Shown piece by piece: positions 44,403 through 56,521 of a DNA stretch of 64,000 nucleotides. The position numbers were made by a program, and so were the translations under genes. Positions within the stretch are counted from its first letter, which is position 1; every line of letters begins with the position of its first letter. The stretch covers positions 195,724,816 through 195,788,815 of the forward strand of contig CP136066.1 of assembly GCA_032622095.1 (NCBI GenBank), in the 5' to 3' direction. Source of the DNA: Siphonodentalium dalli (taxonomy: Eukaryota > Mollusca > Scaphopoda > Gadilida > Siphonodentaliidae). Under the pieces are notes generated by a model. It searched no databases and was not told the origin of the DNA. It saw only the letters and a list, made by a program, of their open reading frames with translations.

Positions 44403-44900
44403 AGGTCGGAAGTATTTAATGGTTTTAACATTGATAATTTTGTCACAAAAAAGCTCCGCTCAAATCTTGCAAACAATTAGCAGATGACGTGACAGTTATC
44501 AAATGATATTTCAGTTTCATGGATGTCATTCTAGACACCCTTCCGAAAGACACAAAAACGATTGAGACAAACCATTCATCATTTCTATCCCAGCTATATG
44601 TGTGTATTTGTTATTCGTTCCTTTACCATGGTCAGCCATACTTTAGTAAACTTTTGCTCATCAAAATAATCTTGATTTTATTCTAAAACTTTTCAAACTC
44701 TATTATCCATGATATTATCAAATTGAAGAATCTCCAATCCCAATTCCCTTTAAGTAAGTTCAGGACTAATTAATATCTCGAGTGAATTTCGTGATTACAA
44801 AGTATTTTAGATGATAATCAATAACAAGTACCAAAATCCGTTCGCCGCATTATGGTAGTTTCAGAAATGGTAAGCTGGCGGCAGAAAAAAAATATACATT
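44403..44900. other. Unique segment at the locus-2 counterpart of the family-B site
   Basis: About 500 bp with no match in locus 1, where family B (26,648-32,320) lies at this position. No ORF. It may be ancestral sequence removed when family B came in, or a separate insertion. Confidence 0.6.
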
Positions 44901-46190
44901 ACACATCGATATTGATTATGAACCTTTGATCTATATAATCTTCACATTGGTTTTCAAAACAAAATAGTGGAAGTAACTTTAAAAGTGTTTTGAAGAAATC
45001 ACTCGCATACTTAGGTATTTTATTAGATTAGAAGGGTAGTTCAACCAATATTAAAAAGAAATTTACAGCAGCAGATGGATGTTGTCTCTGCATTGTCTTC
45101 TATATACAGGAGACGGGACATTCTTCATTATAAAGGTCCATCTTCTTTTGATTCGAATCTGTTCTGGCCCTAACAGCTACATGCAATAACAAAAATAAAA
45201 GATGACATTTATGAAACCGGCGAAACGAGGGTAGCCGGCGAGCTGACAGGACCGACGCCGAATGTCCATTTCGAAGTGTTGCCACAAAAGGAATATCCAA
45301 AAAAAGAGATGTAAACTGGATCACCACTATGAAGATGTGTTCACGTGGATCGAAGATCATGTGAAAGTTCCACTCATTTCAAATCAGCGGAAAAAATAAT
45401 TTCCCATTCTCAAGAACTATTAATTTGTGGCTCATCTTGGTTAGAAAGTAAGTGTATACCCAAATTAATAGCAATACAGTTACGAACTCGTGTAAGAATT
45501 TTGTATTATCAACATGATAGATGCGGTTTTCGCGATGAGGAATCAAAGAGTCAGAGGCTGAAGTTTTGCAAATTAGTAAATAACAGAAAATAGCAGACCA
45601 GTTTCCAGGCAATTACAATATGTAACTATAGCGGTATCCGAAACTGACGTGCTTGCCATAGTTGAAGGTAGAGATAGCACAATTGGTTTAAAGAACATAG
45701 CCTTGTTAAGACTGTATAACTTAAGATATTAAAAGGAAATATGCAGGTGATCCTTTAAATGATGAATACAAAAAGCAGATGAAGATGGGTTAAGTTGTAC
45801 AGTACATTCACGAACGACACATATCTTAAAACCATATTTTAATTCAGATGTCTCCATTCATAATACATTTGGACACAGCTATGTGTTACTATAAGACTGT
45901 TGATAAATATGATAACATCACACCATTTTGATATTAACTTGCTTCTTTAAACTCTCCATGTGCTTAGTCAGTAATCTGAGTCATCTGCACAGCTATGTGT
46001 TACTATAAGACTGTTGATAAATATGATAACATCACACCATTTTGATATTAACTTGCTTCTTTAAACTCTCCATGTGCTTAGTCAGTAATCTGAGTCATCT
46101 GCGCGTCGTAAATTGAACGGGACTTAGGCTTTTGTTGTGACATATTCTGATGAATATGTAAATTAGGGCTGAATTGTGCAATGGTCATTA
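44901..46190. repeat. Duplicated region P3, copy 2
   Basis: Matches 32,320-33,440, including tgttgtctctgcattgtctt and the coding relic (AVSETDVLAIVEGRD, then IALLRLYNLRY). A 114-bp block beginning cacagctatgtgttactata is duplicated in tandem at 45,874 and 45,988. The end (46,160-46,270) resembles the start of the SGNH-like fragment (SKSGRIIEYLVDILNE). Confidence 0.88.
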
Positions 46191-46483
46191 TTACTGGGAA
46201 GTAAGAGTGGGAGGATAATTGAGTACCTTGTAGACATTTTAAATGAATGTATTCTTTGGGTTTGCTCAGTAATTGTTTTTGACGCTTATTTCGATAGTTT
46301 ATGCGTGGTAACAATGACTTGTTTTAATGGCAGCATCTTACTCTTATTTATTCAATATTTTAACATAAATTATTCAATTTTCTGTTAAATTAATTTATCG
46401 TTAGCTGGCTATGCACCTTGTACACCAAGAAGCGCTGAGATGAAATTTAGATTATCAACATGATCGATGCGGTTTTTTGCAAG
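46191..46483. other. SGNH-fragment relative and spacer
   Basis: Continuation of the 10,560-10,800 type sequence: cttgtagacattttaaatga, gtttatgcgtggtaacaatg, ggcagcatcttactcttatt. It lacks the GxN-motif part seen at 13,660. No intact reading frame. Confidence 0.4.
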
Positions 46484-47205
46484 GTCTATATCTATGTAAC
46501 GATAAAGAGCGATATATGTTATATTTCCCCGATACGGTCAACATAAAGAGCGTTTAGCTTACTGCTGCAAGAAAATGCAATAAATTTAGTTGAAATAGCT
46601 TTGTCTATACCGACACGAATATATAATTTGCGGACATTGAGATTGCTATACGCATCAGCCTAATTGGAAACCGGTACCGGGAATGAAACTAGGCTATATC
46701 ACTCGAGACAAATATAGTGTTAACTTAGTTGAACACGAAAACAAATATTCCTTCAAAGTAATAACAATTCTCGAATCCAAACGGAAATTGCTTATCGAAA
46801 CTCAAAAGTAGTGTCTGCAATTTGGTGGTTGTGGCAATGTAAATTGTTAAGTCGAAAAATAAAAGTACTGCCGTTATGTACAGGTATGTTATCGGTATAT
46901 AGAAATAAGCGGTAAATACCCGACAATATAAAACAACTACGGTACTGTACATAACCGGCGTCAAAGCAATTATATAGCTGTGTTTTAAATTTTCCAAACA
47001 TACCGGCAAGTGAGTGAGATACCTACGCCGTCTATTCAAAACGTTTGATGAACAGACTAATAATTGACGCTCTTTATTCATACCTTATGAGGAACAGACT
47101 ACTAATGGACGCTCTTTATTAAATGTATATACAGGATACTGGCCTCAAACTACATTATTTCAGTGATTGTATCTATTATCCTACTTAAAACGGGACAGAG
47201 TCTGT
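46484..47205. mobile_element. Fold-back element with paired ATAAAGAGCG ends, copy 2
   Basis: Same layout as 33,765-34,426: ataaagagcg at 46,502 and 46,543, cgctctttat at 47,068 and 47,110. It has an extra ~90 bp in the middle (46,860-46,950, gtacaggtatgttatcggta). Open frames on the minus strand here are translations of repeat DNA. Confidence 0.8.
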
Positions 47206-47739
47206 GTATATTGTGAAGCGTCACATCTGTACAATGGATTAACCAGAAAGTTGTGCCATTTGTTCCGCCCTATCCATCCGTTCATTGGCTGCACGATGGC
47301 GTCACAATTATTATCACACTGTCAACTTAATGGACTGGGAGTAGGCCTACCCCATTGCTTTCCAACCGTTGACTGAAGGACCACTTAAGAAAAAGTGGCA
47401 AAATTGAGACCAAAAATAAACATCGTACAAAGGTGCTTAATTGCTATACTCCCATGCAACTGATGTGGGATCAGTGATTAACCCCTATATTTTTTACTTA
47501 CGACATCTCAGTCCAGGACGTGGCTAGAGGGTTTTCCTTCGGGGTGTCCACCTTGGGACATTCCAACTGCACCCCCCCCCCCCTTGAATCACAATCAATC
47601 AGACCGAACACAAGTTTTGCATGGAATCCTATATCTTCATAAACCAAGGTTCTATATTCCCGGTATAAGAACATTCATATATTTTAACCTGAAACACTGC
47701 ATAAATCCTAACATCTAGTGGTCTGACTGCATATAAATG
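47206..47739. other. No gene seen
   Basis: Non-repetitive sequence between the fold-back element and the family-D array. Contains accagaaagttgtgcc, echoing aaccagaaagtttgcaac at 34,655 and suggesting that the family-C repeat was inserted between the two halves at the other locus. A C-run occurs at 47,572-47,584. Confidence 0.4.
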
Positions 47740-48600
47740 TACACGGCTATGGGCAAGAAAGAGACCACGACACACCGGGCTGACCATGGTTGTTCGGTCC
47801 GGTGTGAGAAAATTTTGAAATTTGAACAAGAAAATCGCAAATCCGGGCATCTAGACTGGCTTCAACTGAAGCTTGCCTATAGTGTTGGAAATTTCAAACC
47901 TCATACTCCCACTCAGGTTGGAAAATTCTACAACTGATGACCATTTCAGTCCACAAGTTTTACCAAATGTAGTAAATTATTGTTAAACATATTAATATTT
48001 GTTTATTGGCCACGGGGAGAGACAATGACACAACGCGCCGACAATGGTTCGTTCGGCCCGGTGTGCGAAAATTTTGTAATCTGAACAAGAAAATCGCAAA
48101 ATCCTAGCATCTAGACTATCCTCAAGCATTCCTAGAGTTGGAAATTTCAAACCTGACACCCCACTTAGGTTGGAAAATTTACAACTGATGGCAATTCCAA
48201 TGACAATGTTGACCAAATGTATGACAATATTGTCCTCTTAAATTAACTAGCAGTTTTTGACTGGCAACGGGGGAGGGACCAGGACACAAGCTTTCCAGGT
48301 GTTGGAAATTTCCAACCTGTCACCCCCCCCCCCTGAGGTTGGAAAATTTCCAACTGATAACCATTTCAGTCCAAAATTTTGACCAAAAATAGGGAAATAT
48401 GCCAATATTGGTCCAAAAACATTTAATTCCCCAATAAATTGTTTGAAGATCAAACTACAAGAACATTTTCAACCTATTGTTGGTATGAAATTTCCAACTA
48501 ATGTTTTGGCAGGTATGAAATTTCCAACTGTTGAAAATTTTGACCAAAGTTGGGGGGGGGGGTGAGACACCCCTCCCACCCCCCCCCCCCGTCGCCACGT
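47740..48600. repeat. Repeat family D: three degenerate tandem units rich in GTTGGAAATTTCCAAC palindromes
   Basis: Units begin near 47,748, 48,008 and 48,262 (gggcaagaaagagaccacga / ggccacggggagagacaatg / ggcaacgggggagggaccag). They continue with ccggtgtg-gaaaattttg and then paired ttggaaatttc-aacct and aggttggaaaatt-caactgat. The core gttggaaatttccaac is a perfect 16-bp palindrome (48,303). The block ends in long G and C runs near 48,550-48,590. A related single piece is at 61,340-61,480. Confidence 0.75.
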
Positions 48601-48652
48601 CTCTGATCCCAGTGATAGTACCGGTACCCCCTAAATCAGGATGTCTGCTCCG

Positions 48653-49180
48653 TTAGGGGCATATCTCAAAATAAGGTTTTGTTTTTTTCCAAATGAACTT
48701 AAAATATGATTTAGGGATACAATTAATGATATAAAGGATAAATAATGGGCATGCACAATTAACTGGGACGTTTATTATATTAAAATGGCTATCCGTATGA
48801 AATTCTCCCTGATTTTCATGTTTTGTCCTTGTATTGTATAAACAGTAGTCTATCACATCTATTATCGTGTTTTGAAGAATGGATATTGGCAAACATCCCA
48901 AATGGATAAATTCATGGAAGCTCTCGTGTAACGGTGCAGACAACTTGTTCTGTGTTACTACTGTGTAACAAGGGAGTACGTTTTGATTCTGTGAAAACAT
49001 TTTAAAGCCACATGGCGGTTTGCGCTCCAAATTACACATATTATTCGCTTTTGAATTTTTCTCAGTATCGAAATAGGTCGATAAATATCTGAAAAACCTT
49101 TCTGTTAGCAAAGGCGTGTTGAAGTAATGAAAAATACAACTGTGAATGCGGTGTTTTTGTCCCAAACACAAAGCGGCCAT
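48653..49180 (-). CDS. Unrecognised 175-codon ORF
   Basis: Starts at an ATG (MAALCLGQKHRIHSCIFHYF) and ends at 48,653. Composition is rich in Cys, Phe, Ile and Asn. No signal peptide, domain or repeat is seen, and no paralogue exists in the window. In AT-rich DNA an ORF of this size is uncommon but not rare over 64 kb, so chance remains likely. Confidence 0.2.
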   Translation of the reverse strand: MAALCLGQKHRIHSCIFHYFNTPLLTERFFRYLSTYFDTEKNSKANNMCNLERKPPCGFKMFSQNQNVLPCYTVVTQNKLSAPLHESFHEFIHLGCLPISILQNTIIDVIDYCLYNTRTKHENQGEFHTDSHFNIINVPVNCACPLFILYIINCIPKSYFKFIWKKTKPYFEICP

Positions 49181-49550
49181 TTGCGCGACATAGAACAGAA
49201 AAGAGTGTTCCGCGGTAGTCTATTCTAATATGGTAGCAATAAAGAGCGTTTATCTGATTTATGGCGAAAAGTTGAACACGGCTGCAAATTACTGTGACTT
49301 TGACATGCTTTGACAGGTGTTTTTCGGAGCATATGAAGCCGGTATATCAATAGATTGTATATTTATCGACGTATCGTATCCGTCGCTCCAAATTACTTAG
49401 AATATAAGCAAATGAATATGAATTGGAATCCAAGAATTTAATGAACAAAACAAATTTCATTAGTACCGTAACGTATAAATGTGAATGATCACATTTTGAA
49501 CCACAATCATAATTTGAACACACATAGAACATCATGAGAGTGTGCCTGGT

Positions 49551-49950
49551 TTAACCCTTTACCCAAACAGAAGGGCCCTGTGCCAATGCATTCTCTTATA
49601 TATGCGAGTCGACCATAGGTCGCCTCGCATATATAAGAGAATGCATTGGCTTAACACATTAAAATTATAAAATTGTTAAAGAATGTAAGAAAAAATGGTA
49701 AAAAGTGTTAAAAAAAGATTTTTTTTAGGCCAATGCATTCTCTTATATATGCGAGGCGACCTATGGTCGACTCGCATATATAAGAGAATGCATTGGCACA
49801 GGGTATAACTGTAACTATCACAATGTGGTCAAGGAGCCGGTTCCAATTATATCCATATTTGTATGGTTTTATTGAGACAGACCGAAGATATTTTAGGCTG
49901 TTGAAGCTTTATTTGGCCGGTTTTGGCCGGTTTGTTGGGTAAAGGGTTAA
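49551..49950. mobile_element. piggyBac-type MITE, 400 bp, TTAA-bounded
   Basis: Both ends read TTAACCCTTTACCCA when oriented inward (49,551-49,565; reverse complement at 49,936-49,950). TTAA target duplication and a CCC terminus are hallmarks of piggyBac elements. The interior holds two perfect 69-bp palindromes. A right-end fragment of the same type is at 61,290-61,334. The transposase at 62,980-64,000 belongs to the superfamily that could move it, though whether it recognises these ends is unknown. Confidence 0.85.
49576..49803. repeat. Palindrome of palindromes inside the MITE
   Basis: Two 69-bp near-perfect palindromes (49,582-49,650 and 49,729-49,797; arms gccaatgcattctcttatat and atgcgag with a ~10-bp centre) are exact reverse complements of each other, extended by ccctgt / acaggg outside. 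The whole 228-bp block can fold either as two hairpins or as one long hairpin of 75-bp arms. A decayed relative is at 11,973-12,055. Confidence 0.97.
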
Positions 49951-52372
49951 CATATGCATGTGCTGGTTACACGCCCACCCCATCCGCACTGCTTATGCGC
50001 CGTCCATTTGTACCCGCCTTATATATGTTTCATGGAAGTATGCAAGGCATACAACGCACAACAGGCGCAAACAATTTAGAGGCACTCAAAATACTTGCTG
50101 CAATCAGATTTAGTCGTGACCATAACCGTGTTTGTGCTAATGGGGGGTTCAACCTGACCATGGCATCCTCCAAACCATAAATACAAATGTCATCTCATCT
50201 GCCCTGGGCCAATACAATTTGTTAATTATTTCTCAAAATAATGACACCAGATTCTTTCATTTATAATTTTAATGAAGAGTTCGGTAAACCGTTTTTGATT
50301 TGCAGTTTCCCTATTTTGTCTTGTTGCATAAAACTGTAAATACTGTCAGAATGGAGAGTATAACCTTAGCTCAATTCAAGGTACACTAATTTGTATTGTC
50401 ATATAATAGACATGAGTACTTGAGATAACATCGAAGTTTTTCATCTTAGTTTTACAGATTCCCATAATTTTGAGAGAGGCATCAACAATCAACCATCGAT
50501 TGGGCTCGAAATTATGGCTGTATTAAAAGTTAACAAAAGCGGCCCTCGAAATCAGGAAAATTGTTTCACGGCAAATTTAATTCTGTGCAACATTCCTAGC
50601 GCAAAAAACGCACATAAACGACCTATAGTGTGAAATAGGCACATGATGTGATATTTTTATTCTGAAATAAGCAGATAACGGACTCATGGGCGTTATTTTG
50701 TTTTATGGTGCGGTCCACAGTGAAACCAAATGTCAAAGAGCGTACACCAACGAAGTCGTGTGTTGTCTTATTTTTGTTATTGTCCGCACATAATCTACTT
50801 AGTATCGCCTCATTGAGAGTTAATAATGTGACCAAATTGTTCAAATTTTTAGCGCATTATCGACTAAAAATAGGTCAATTCTAAGCAGATTATCTACCTA
50901 AAAGAAATTTTATTATAAGCAGATACTGTGCGTATTTTGTGGAGAACAGGATGTGCTGTGGCATGTTAAGATTCCAAATGTGGCCACAACATTTTCCATG
51001 GCATTGATTATTCACGTCACTAATTTCGAGGACTGACGATACACTTGGTCACGATACATGATCAACAACAGTGTTTTCAAATTATTTACCCCCTGAAATA
51101 TCAAAATCAACATATTTATAACTGTAGGTAGGGTTCATTTTAGCTGAAATGCAGTTTAATAGTTGGCTATATGAGTCAAATAGACGTCTAAATTTCGATG
51201 ACTGAATAGTTACCTTGAAATTGTGTAACTTGTTTTGTCCACAATGACAGTTGTTGGACAGTCGCCAGAATATTAGAGCATTCGGTTTGGGATTAAGAGG
51301 AAGGTAAAGTGGTAACATTTGGATGGGGAATTCAGTATTGTGTTTTCGGAGAAAGTTTACCAAAACGTTACAAAGTATAGGCGATCATATATGTGATTGG
51401 ACAGGTTGAATGATTATATTGTGACAACGCAGAGCAGAATTTAGATTTTCGACCAAGTTTGGATATTATTAGGAAGTATGTCAACAGTACGGGATTGTTA
51501 ACAAATATTTCCATCAAAACTAAAATGTCACAAATTAAAATAAAAAATCCACTTCGCGTTGTCACTAAACATGTTCCCAATTTCGAACAAGACACGATGT
51601 GTTCTTCTGTGCTTTGTTAGTATTGAGTAATCTTTTCCCGATAATTAACACTGAATTCTCCATTCAATTGTTACCACTTTACCTCCCTCTTAAAGGATTC
51701 CATGGGGATTTGGAGTTAATAGCAACATGCTTGTATGAAATCAATTTTAATGTTTATTTGTCCAAAATAATAATTAATTACATGTAACTTAACAGTTCAA
51801 AATGAAACTAACAAATCTTCAAACAATATCAATATTTAAAATTTGGTTAGATTTGATAATGTTAAGGCCTATTGGTTGTAGTGACAATAGTTAACAATTT
51901 ATTTTGGGTCAAAACTCAACTATGAACTAAAAACGCAACAAAAATAATTCAGTGTATTGTGCAAAAATTGTCAACTTCCTGCTTCGAAGTCAGGATGTGC
52001 TCAATTTAGCCAAAATTTAGATGGTATATATTCACTTGAAATACAATTTACTTAATTAATGTAGTCTTTACATATCACATGTTGACCTTAAGTTAATTCA
52101 ATGCAACTTGCAAGGAATATTAATTGATGTTTGTCAGTCTGATTCTTTTTAAAGGCACGTGAGGCCTTAGTTGTCGAAAATATTCATATTTGTTCCAATC
52201 ACCGTAAACAGAAAAACATTAAAACGCATACAGTTTCGTTCACATATACCATGACCATCGCGTAAACAGCATGTTATCATAAAGATTTACTATATTTTAC
52301 CCAAGCAAGAGCCTGATTGTGTTACAGAAGACAACACAATTCTTCTGGCTAATCACATACAAATGGCAGAAA
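49951..52372. other. No supported gene; one large fold-back
   Basis: A frame crossing the MITE border (to 50,180, with SALLMRRPFVPALYMFHGSM) is open but has no own start or recognised domain. An inverted pair lies at 51,289-51,345 against 51,635-51,700 (ggtaaagtggtaacatttg / caattgttaccactttacc), spaced ~300 bp. The 10-mer ataaagagcg occurs just before this region, at 49,239. The rest is AT-rich non-coding sequence. Confidence 0.45.
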
Positions 52373-52655
52373 CGCTCTTTATTCGTTCCATATCAGGAAT
52401 TCACCCACAAAGAACGCTCTTTATGTTTACCATCATAATATAAACAAACACCAGAAAAGTAACTTTTTATGCTTTTGTTTACATAACAATGGTCAAAAAT
52501 GTGACAATAACATACTGTTTATGCGATATTTCTTATTTGTATACGGACAAAGTCTGTCTACATTTTGTTGTTCTTTCTGTTTGTGGCGGTTTTTGACGGG
52601 TGGAAATATTTTCACAGGATACCCACCGCCAATGCCAACCGTACCTTTAATATAT
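52373..52655. repeat. Fold-back right end plus repeat family C
   Basis: cgctctttat occurs at 52,373 and 52,415, the same 42-bp spacing as the right ends at 34,284/34,326 and 47,068/47,110. Family C follows immediately (accatcataatataaacaaa to gccaaccgtacctttaa), nearly identical to 34,427-34,660. No matching left end is found nearby. Confidence 0.8.
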
Positions 52656-52904
52656 ACAATTACCTATTCAGGGTCGAACGGTGTGGATGCATAATTCACA
52701 AATATTTCCACATATATATTAATCATCTATTGTTGCCTTATTCCCCAGCATTGGACCCGAGTAGCTTCAAATAAGTTTGGGACTAGAAATAGTAATTCAT
52801 ATGGTACACGTATCGCTTCAGTGAGTCTTCGTCTGAGGAATTCACATTCCCACCTGAAAATGAAATATAGTTCTTGAACATTAGGTTTTGGTGCCAACTA
52901 ATAG

Positions 52905-53489
52905 TACTCGTTAGAGTGCATACTAATAAAATGGAAAACCAAACGCCGTGAAAATGTGACTTCCCTATCATCTGTGGAGACGCGACAGAAAGGATTATGT
53001 ACATCGGTAAATAGCACAGAGAATGAGTGGTCAACTACGAAGAGTAGAAGTAAGACAACGTATGCTGAGGTCTTGAAAACACCTGTTATGACTGAACGAA
53101 ACTCTCTGCCAGACAACAGAAACTCACGGTCATCAAGGACAAGACGAAGCCTTGTTATTGGATCATCGCGAAGACAGTCAGCCAATTTGAAGACGGTGAA
53201 ATCACACTCCACCTTCTCAATATTTCTTTCCCGATTAACGCCAGATACCACTGTGAAAAATGTTGTTGACTATGTCCGGGATGAATTTAATACAGTTGTT
53301 GTCAACTGCCATAAATTAGTGACGAAACATGACAGCTATTCTTCATTTAGAGTAGATGTATCAAGTTCAGTTGGACTGCTGGACACTTTTCTGGAATCAA
53401 CTAGATGGCCTACGAATGCATTAGTGCGTAAATTTTATGTTGCAAGATGTGATCGTGTTTGTGGAACTGCATGCATCTTACGTGCTTAA
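52905..53489 (+). pseudogene. LINE ORF1-type protein, C-terminal part
   Basis: The frame is open from 52,905 without an ATG before 53,083. It contains a charged linker (KWKTKRRENVTS, SRSKTTYAEVLKT), then a ~100-residue module: STFSIFLSRLTPDTTVKNVV, CHKLVTKHDSYSSFRVDV and LESTRWPTNALVRKFY. The pattern 'sRL.PdT...dv..yv', 'SF.v.v' and 'WP...lvR.f' is the one seen at the end of ORF1-like proteins of many invertebrate non-LTR retrotransposons. No endonuclease or RT follows, so this is an isolated fragment or, less likely, a co-opted copy. Confidence 0.6.
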
Positions 53490-54314
53490 TTTTGTTTTAA
53501 ATTGTTTATTTATTATTTATAAATTATATATGGAACTCGTGTCTGAAATAAAGTACATACATAGTACATATCGGAATAGTAAACGCACACATGGCATACC
53601 GTTACATCCACATAACAGTGCCAGATCTCCACTATAGCTAATTTCTTGTAAATTTATGTTTAAGAGATACACTGGTGAAAATCAAGGTTACATGTGTATT
53701 TTTTATTTTAACTGCTAATTGAATAATAAAAGAATGAGGCAGGTTCACATATTGGGGACCAAAGCAGGTGTGTCATTGTAATATATTGATTACAAGTCAT
53801 GACACAGATGTATTACGTTGCAAAGCTGTCGTGGCAGGATGGTGTGAATTGCAATGATATTCATACTAGTATATCTTATCCAGAGAGCTTAATAATTAGT
53901 CGTCCACGGCTGATGCCTGGTTCGCATGTTACTATTCGGACAAGCGTGTGTGCCTGTGTTTTCAACATGTTTCTTTTGCTCCGCCATAACCTTTTGTAAT
54001 TTCGGTCAAATTATATTTATTAGAATGTGTTGACACTTCCACCTCTCAAATGGAATCTGAAAATGGTTAACCAATTTTTAGTATTAGTTTGAAATTGTTG
54101 TCAATTTATGAATGAAAATATCTCTAAAAAGAAAGGGGGTCAATCGAGTAATTTGGAACTGGCAGATGGGCTCGACATACATGCAACATGTACCCCTTTC
54201 AAATGTCCCCATTATCACACGTGGATTCATATTGTATTAACACAACCTTTGGTGCGGTAAACATCTGCTTAAAATGGTTTTATTTAATATGTCAAAAGCA
54301 AAAAACGTTTCAGA
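53490..54314. other. No gene seen
   Basis: AT-rich sequence after the ORF1 fragment. The short open frames have no supporting features. Confidence 0.4.
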
Positions 54315-54632
54315 ACCTGGCTTTTGTTTAGATCCGGATATGGTAAACATAAAGAGCGTTATTTGTTATTCGTTTATATCATGTATGCGTCATTAACCAA
54401 TAAAATTTGCGCTGTGTTACGTAAACAGAAGCAAAACTTCGATAACACGAGCAGGTTCTTGTTTACGTACACCATCGTACGTCTTGACGATATTATACTT
54501 TACGCGCTGATTATGTTTGGCATATGAACAAAACTATATATATTTTAATATTCCTTCTGTTGATGGCGATTTGAGCAAATACGAATATTTCTGCAACGAA
54601 CGCCGCCTGTGCCTTTAAATGAATTATTTCGT
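54315..54632. repeat. Repeat family C, diverged copy with ATAAAGAGCG
   Basis: cttttgtttagatccggata, ataaagagcg at 54,349, and a 3' part ttctgttgatggcgatttga ... acgccgcctgtgcctttaa that aligns with the family-C hairpin region. Confidence 0.5.
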
Positions 54633-56521
54633 AAAAATATATATATACGTCTAAGAGACCCACATCGCCAAGAAAATTCAAAATCGAGCAGATAATATTT
54701 TTATTATGATATAAAAAAAAAATCGCGGAAGCATCCGAAGATTTCACTCGGGTAAGTCACATGACTGATTAGTGCGACCACATGACTACAACACAATCAC
54801 ATAACCGACCAGCTGCGTGATCGATGCGGTAAGTTTACCTGATTTGCTTACCGGTGACAGCGGTGGTCGGAGCTTGAAACAATTCCGCCAATCGCGTAAC
54901 GAGTTGATAAACTACATGTGAAATATCGCAGTCTCAGATTAAATACCTTTATACGATAAATAAAAATTATTTGAATGTGCTTATTATGAACTGGATTTGC
55001 TAGAATATTAGATTATATATAACGAATAATGCTGGCAATTTAAAGTGTTATTTGAAGTGACAACAGGTTACTGTGAAGTAATTCGATTGGTAGCGCCCTC
55101 CAACGGATTTTGATGCAGGATGCAGGAGAGAATTAAAAAAATTCTGGGCTCTGGTTGGTTAATAGTAGTTTCGATATTTAACATATAAAATACATGCAAT
55201 CACTCCTCTTGAAATTTCAGACTCCAAACAAAACATTGGCACATTGTAAAGCACGTGGTTCCTGTTTTGGTGGGAGGTAAAAAATGTCAATATTTTGTTC
55301 ATGCAATTCTGACTATAGATTATAAATCCCAAATTTAAAGGTACATTTCATTCTCGACGATATGATTTTTTTCATGCAGAAACTTTGCGCAGATGCCAAT
55401 CCTGGTGATCATGTACTCATTTATCACAATTCGTGGATAATCAGGGCTGCAGGCCATTATATGTTAACACTGAGGCCTATGGGAAATAATTACTTCACTG
55501 TTACCAACAGTGGAGTGAAATGAGATTAATTTATGCAGAAATGCAATGAGCGGAATACAGTGCGAAACGAAATTTAACTGTTTATGAAAGAATACAAGTT
55601 AGGCTTTCTAGCTTCTTCGTTGTATGGTACAAATTTCGGAAGCTAATTTATACCCATGAAATAGTGTCATACCATTGTGTGCAATAGTAGTCCAATTAAG
55701 CACAAATGGGTTGTGATTAAAAAGGTGTTGGAACATGTATCATGATGGCTTATATTCCACAGGTATTTGGCACAATAGACTCCACCACCCAAAGACATAT
55801 ACATAAGACTTATATATGTCTTTGGGGTGATGGGGTCTACTGTGCCAAAAATACATGTGGCATCAACATGAGACGAATATCTGTTCCAGAAATGTGAAAA
55901 TATACTCTGTCAAGTATGTCGGTTTTATTTAAATAATGACCGTTTTTTTTTCGTTGTGTACCCGAAGAAAACCACGCTGCGAGAAAGAAAAGTTCTTGGC
56001 AAAATTGGACATAGGTTCCACATCGAGAGGGAATTGATGAGACCTGTATTTTTGGCTATATTAGCATAAACATTTAATTTTGGCCGGGACATTATGTTGA
56101 ATTTGTCAGACAAGCGGCTATCACGGTGTACGGGAGACCACTCTAAACCAAACTACAGTTTTGCATTGTCACTCTGTTGACCTCAAGCCATTTTATTGAT
56201 CGCATAACTATTTGTTTGCCTATTTTCGCATCAGCGGTAGTCAACTATTCTATCATTTAGAGAAACCGAATTATATTTGTTTGACGTTACATATATGTAT
56301 AACAAAACAACACGAATAGAAAAAGAGTCTGATATCCATAGATGATAATAATAGCAACACTATCAGATAAATATCGTCAGGGTCATTGCGTCAATACCAC
56401 ACGGCAGAGATAATTTAATTCGAGGTCAGGAAATCTTGTTTATGCGTCGGCAAGCAGATGTGAGGTCATTTGGATTTTGCTTCAACGCAGTGGCTGTTTA
56501 TCAGACGACCCACACAGCGCT
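54633..56521. other. P450 upstream region, no gene seen
   Basis: Contains cacatgac repeats at 54,760-54,800 (gtcacatgactgattag, accacatgactacaac) and the fold-back at 55,757-55,860. The frame of the P450 has a stop at 56,411-56,413 and no ATG before 56,522. I see no recognisable TATA box or regulatory site. Confidence 0.45.
55757..55860. repeat. Fold-back hairpin, ~104 bp
   Basis: Arms ccacaggtatttggcacaat / agactccaccacccaaagac and their near reverse complement in 55,813-55,860 (gtctttggggtgatggggtc, tactgtgccaaaaatacatg). The loop is only ~8 bp around cataagac. Probably a palindromic MITE. Confidence 0.92.

Noticed and set aside
46725-47081. Minus-strand 118-codon ORF
   Set aside because: Lies wholly within the fold-back element, and the other copy has a different frame structure.
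47572-48590. C/G homopolymer runs as functional elements
   Set aside because: Poly-C and poly-G tracts recur at repeat borders across the window and are prone to sequencing error; no further evidence.
56477-56521. 15-codon N-terminal extension of the P450
   Set aside because: Would need a TTG start; the ATG at 56,522 places the membrane anchor as usual.
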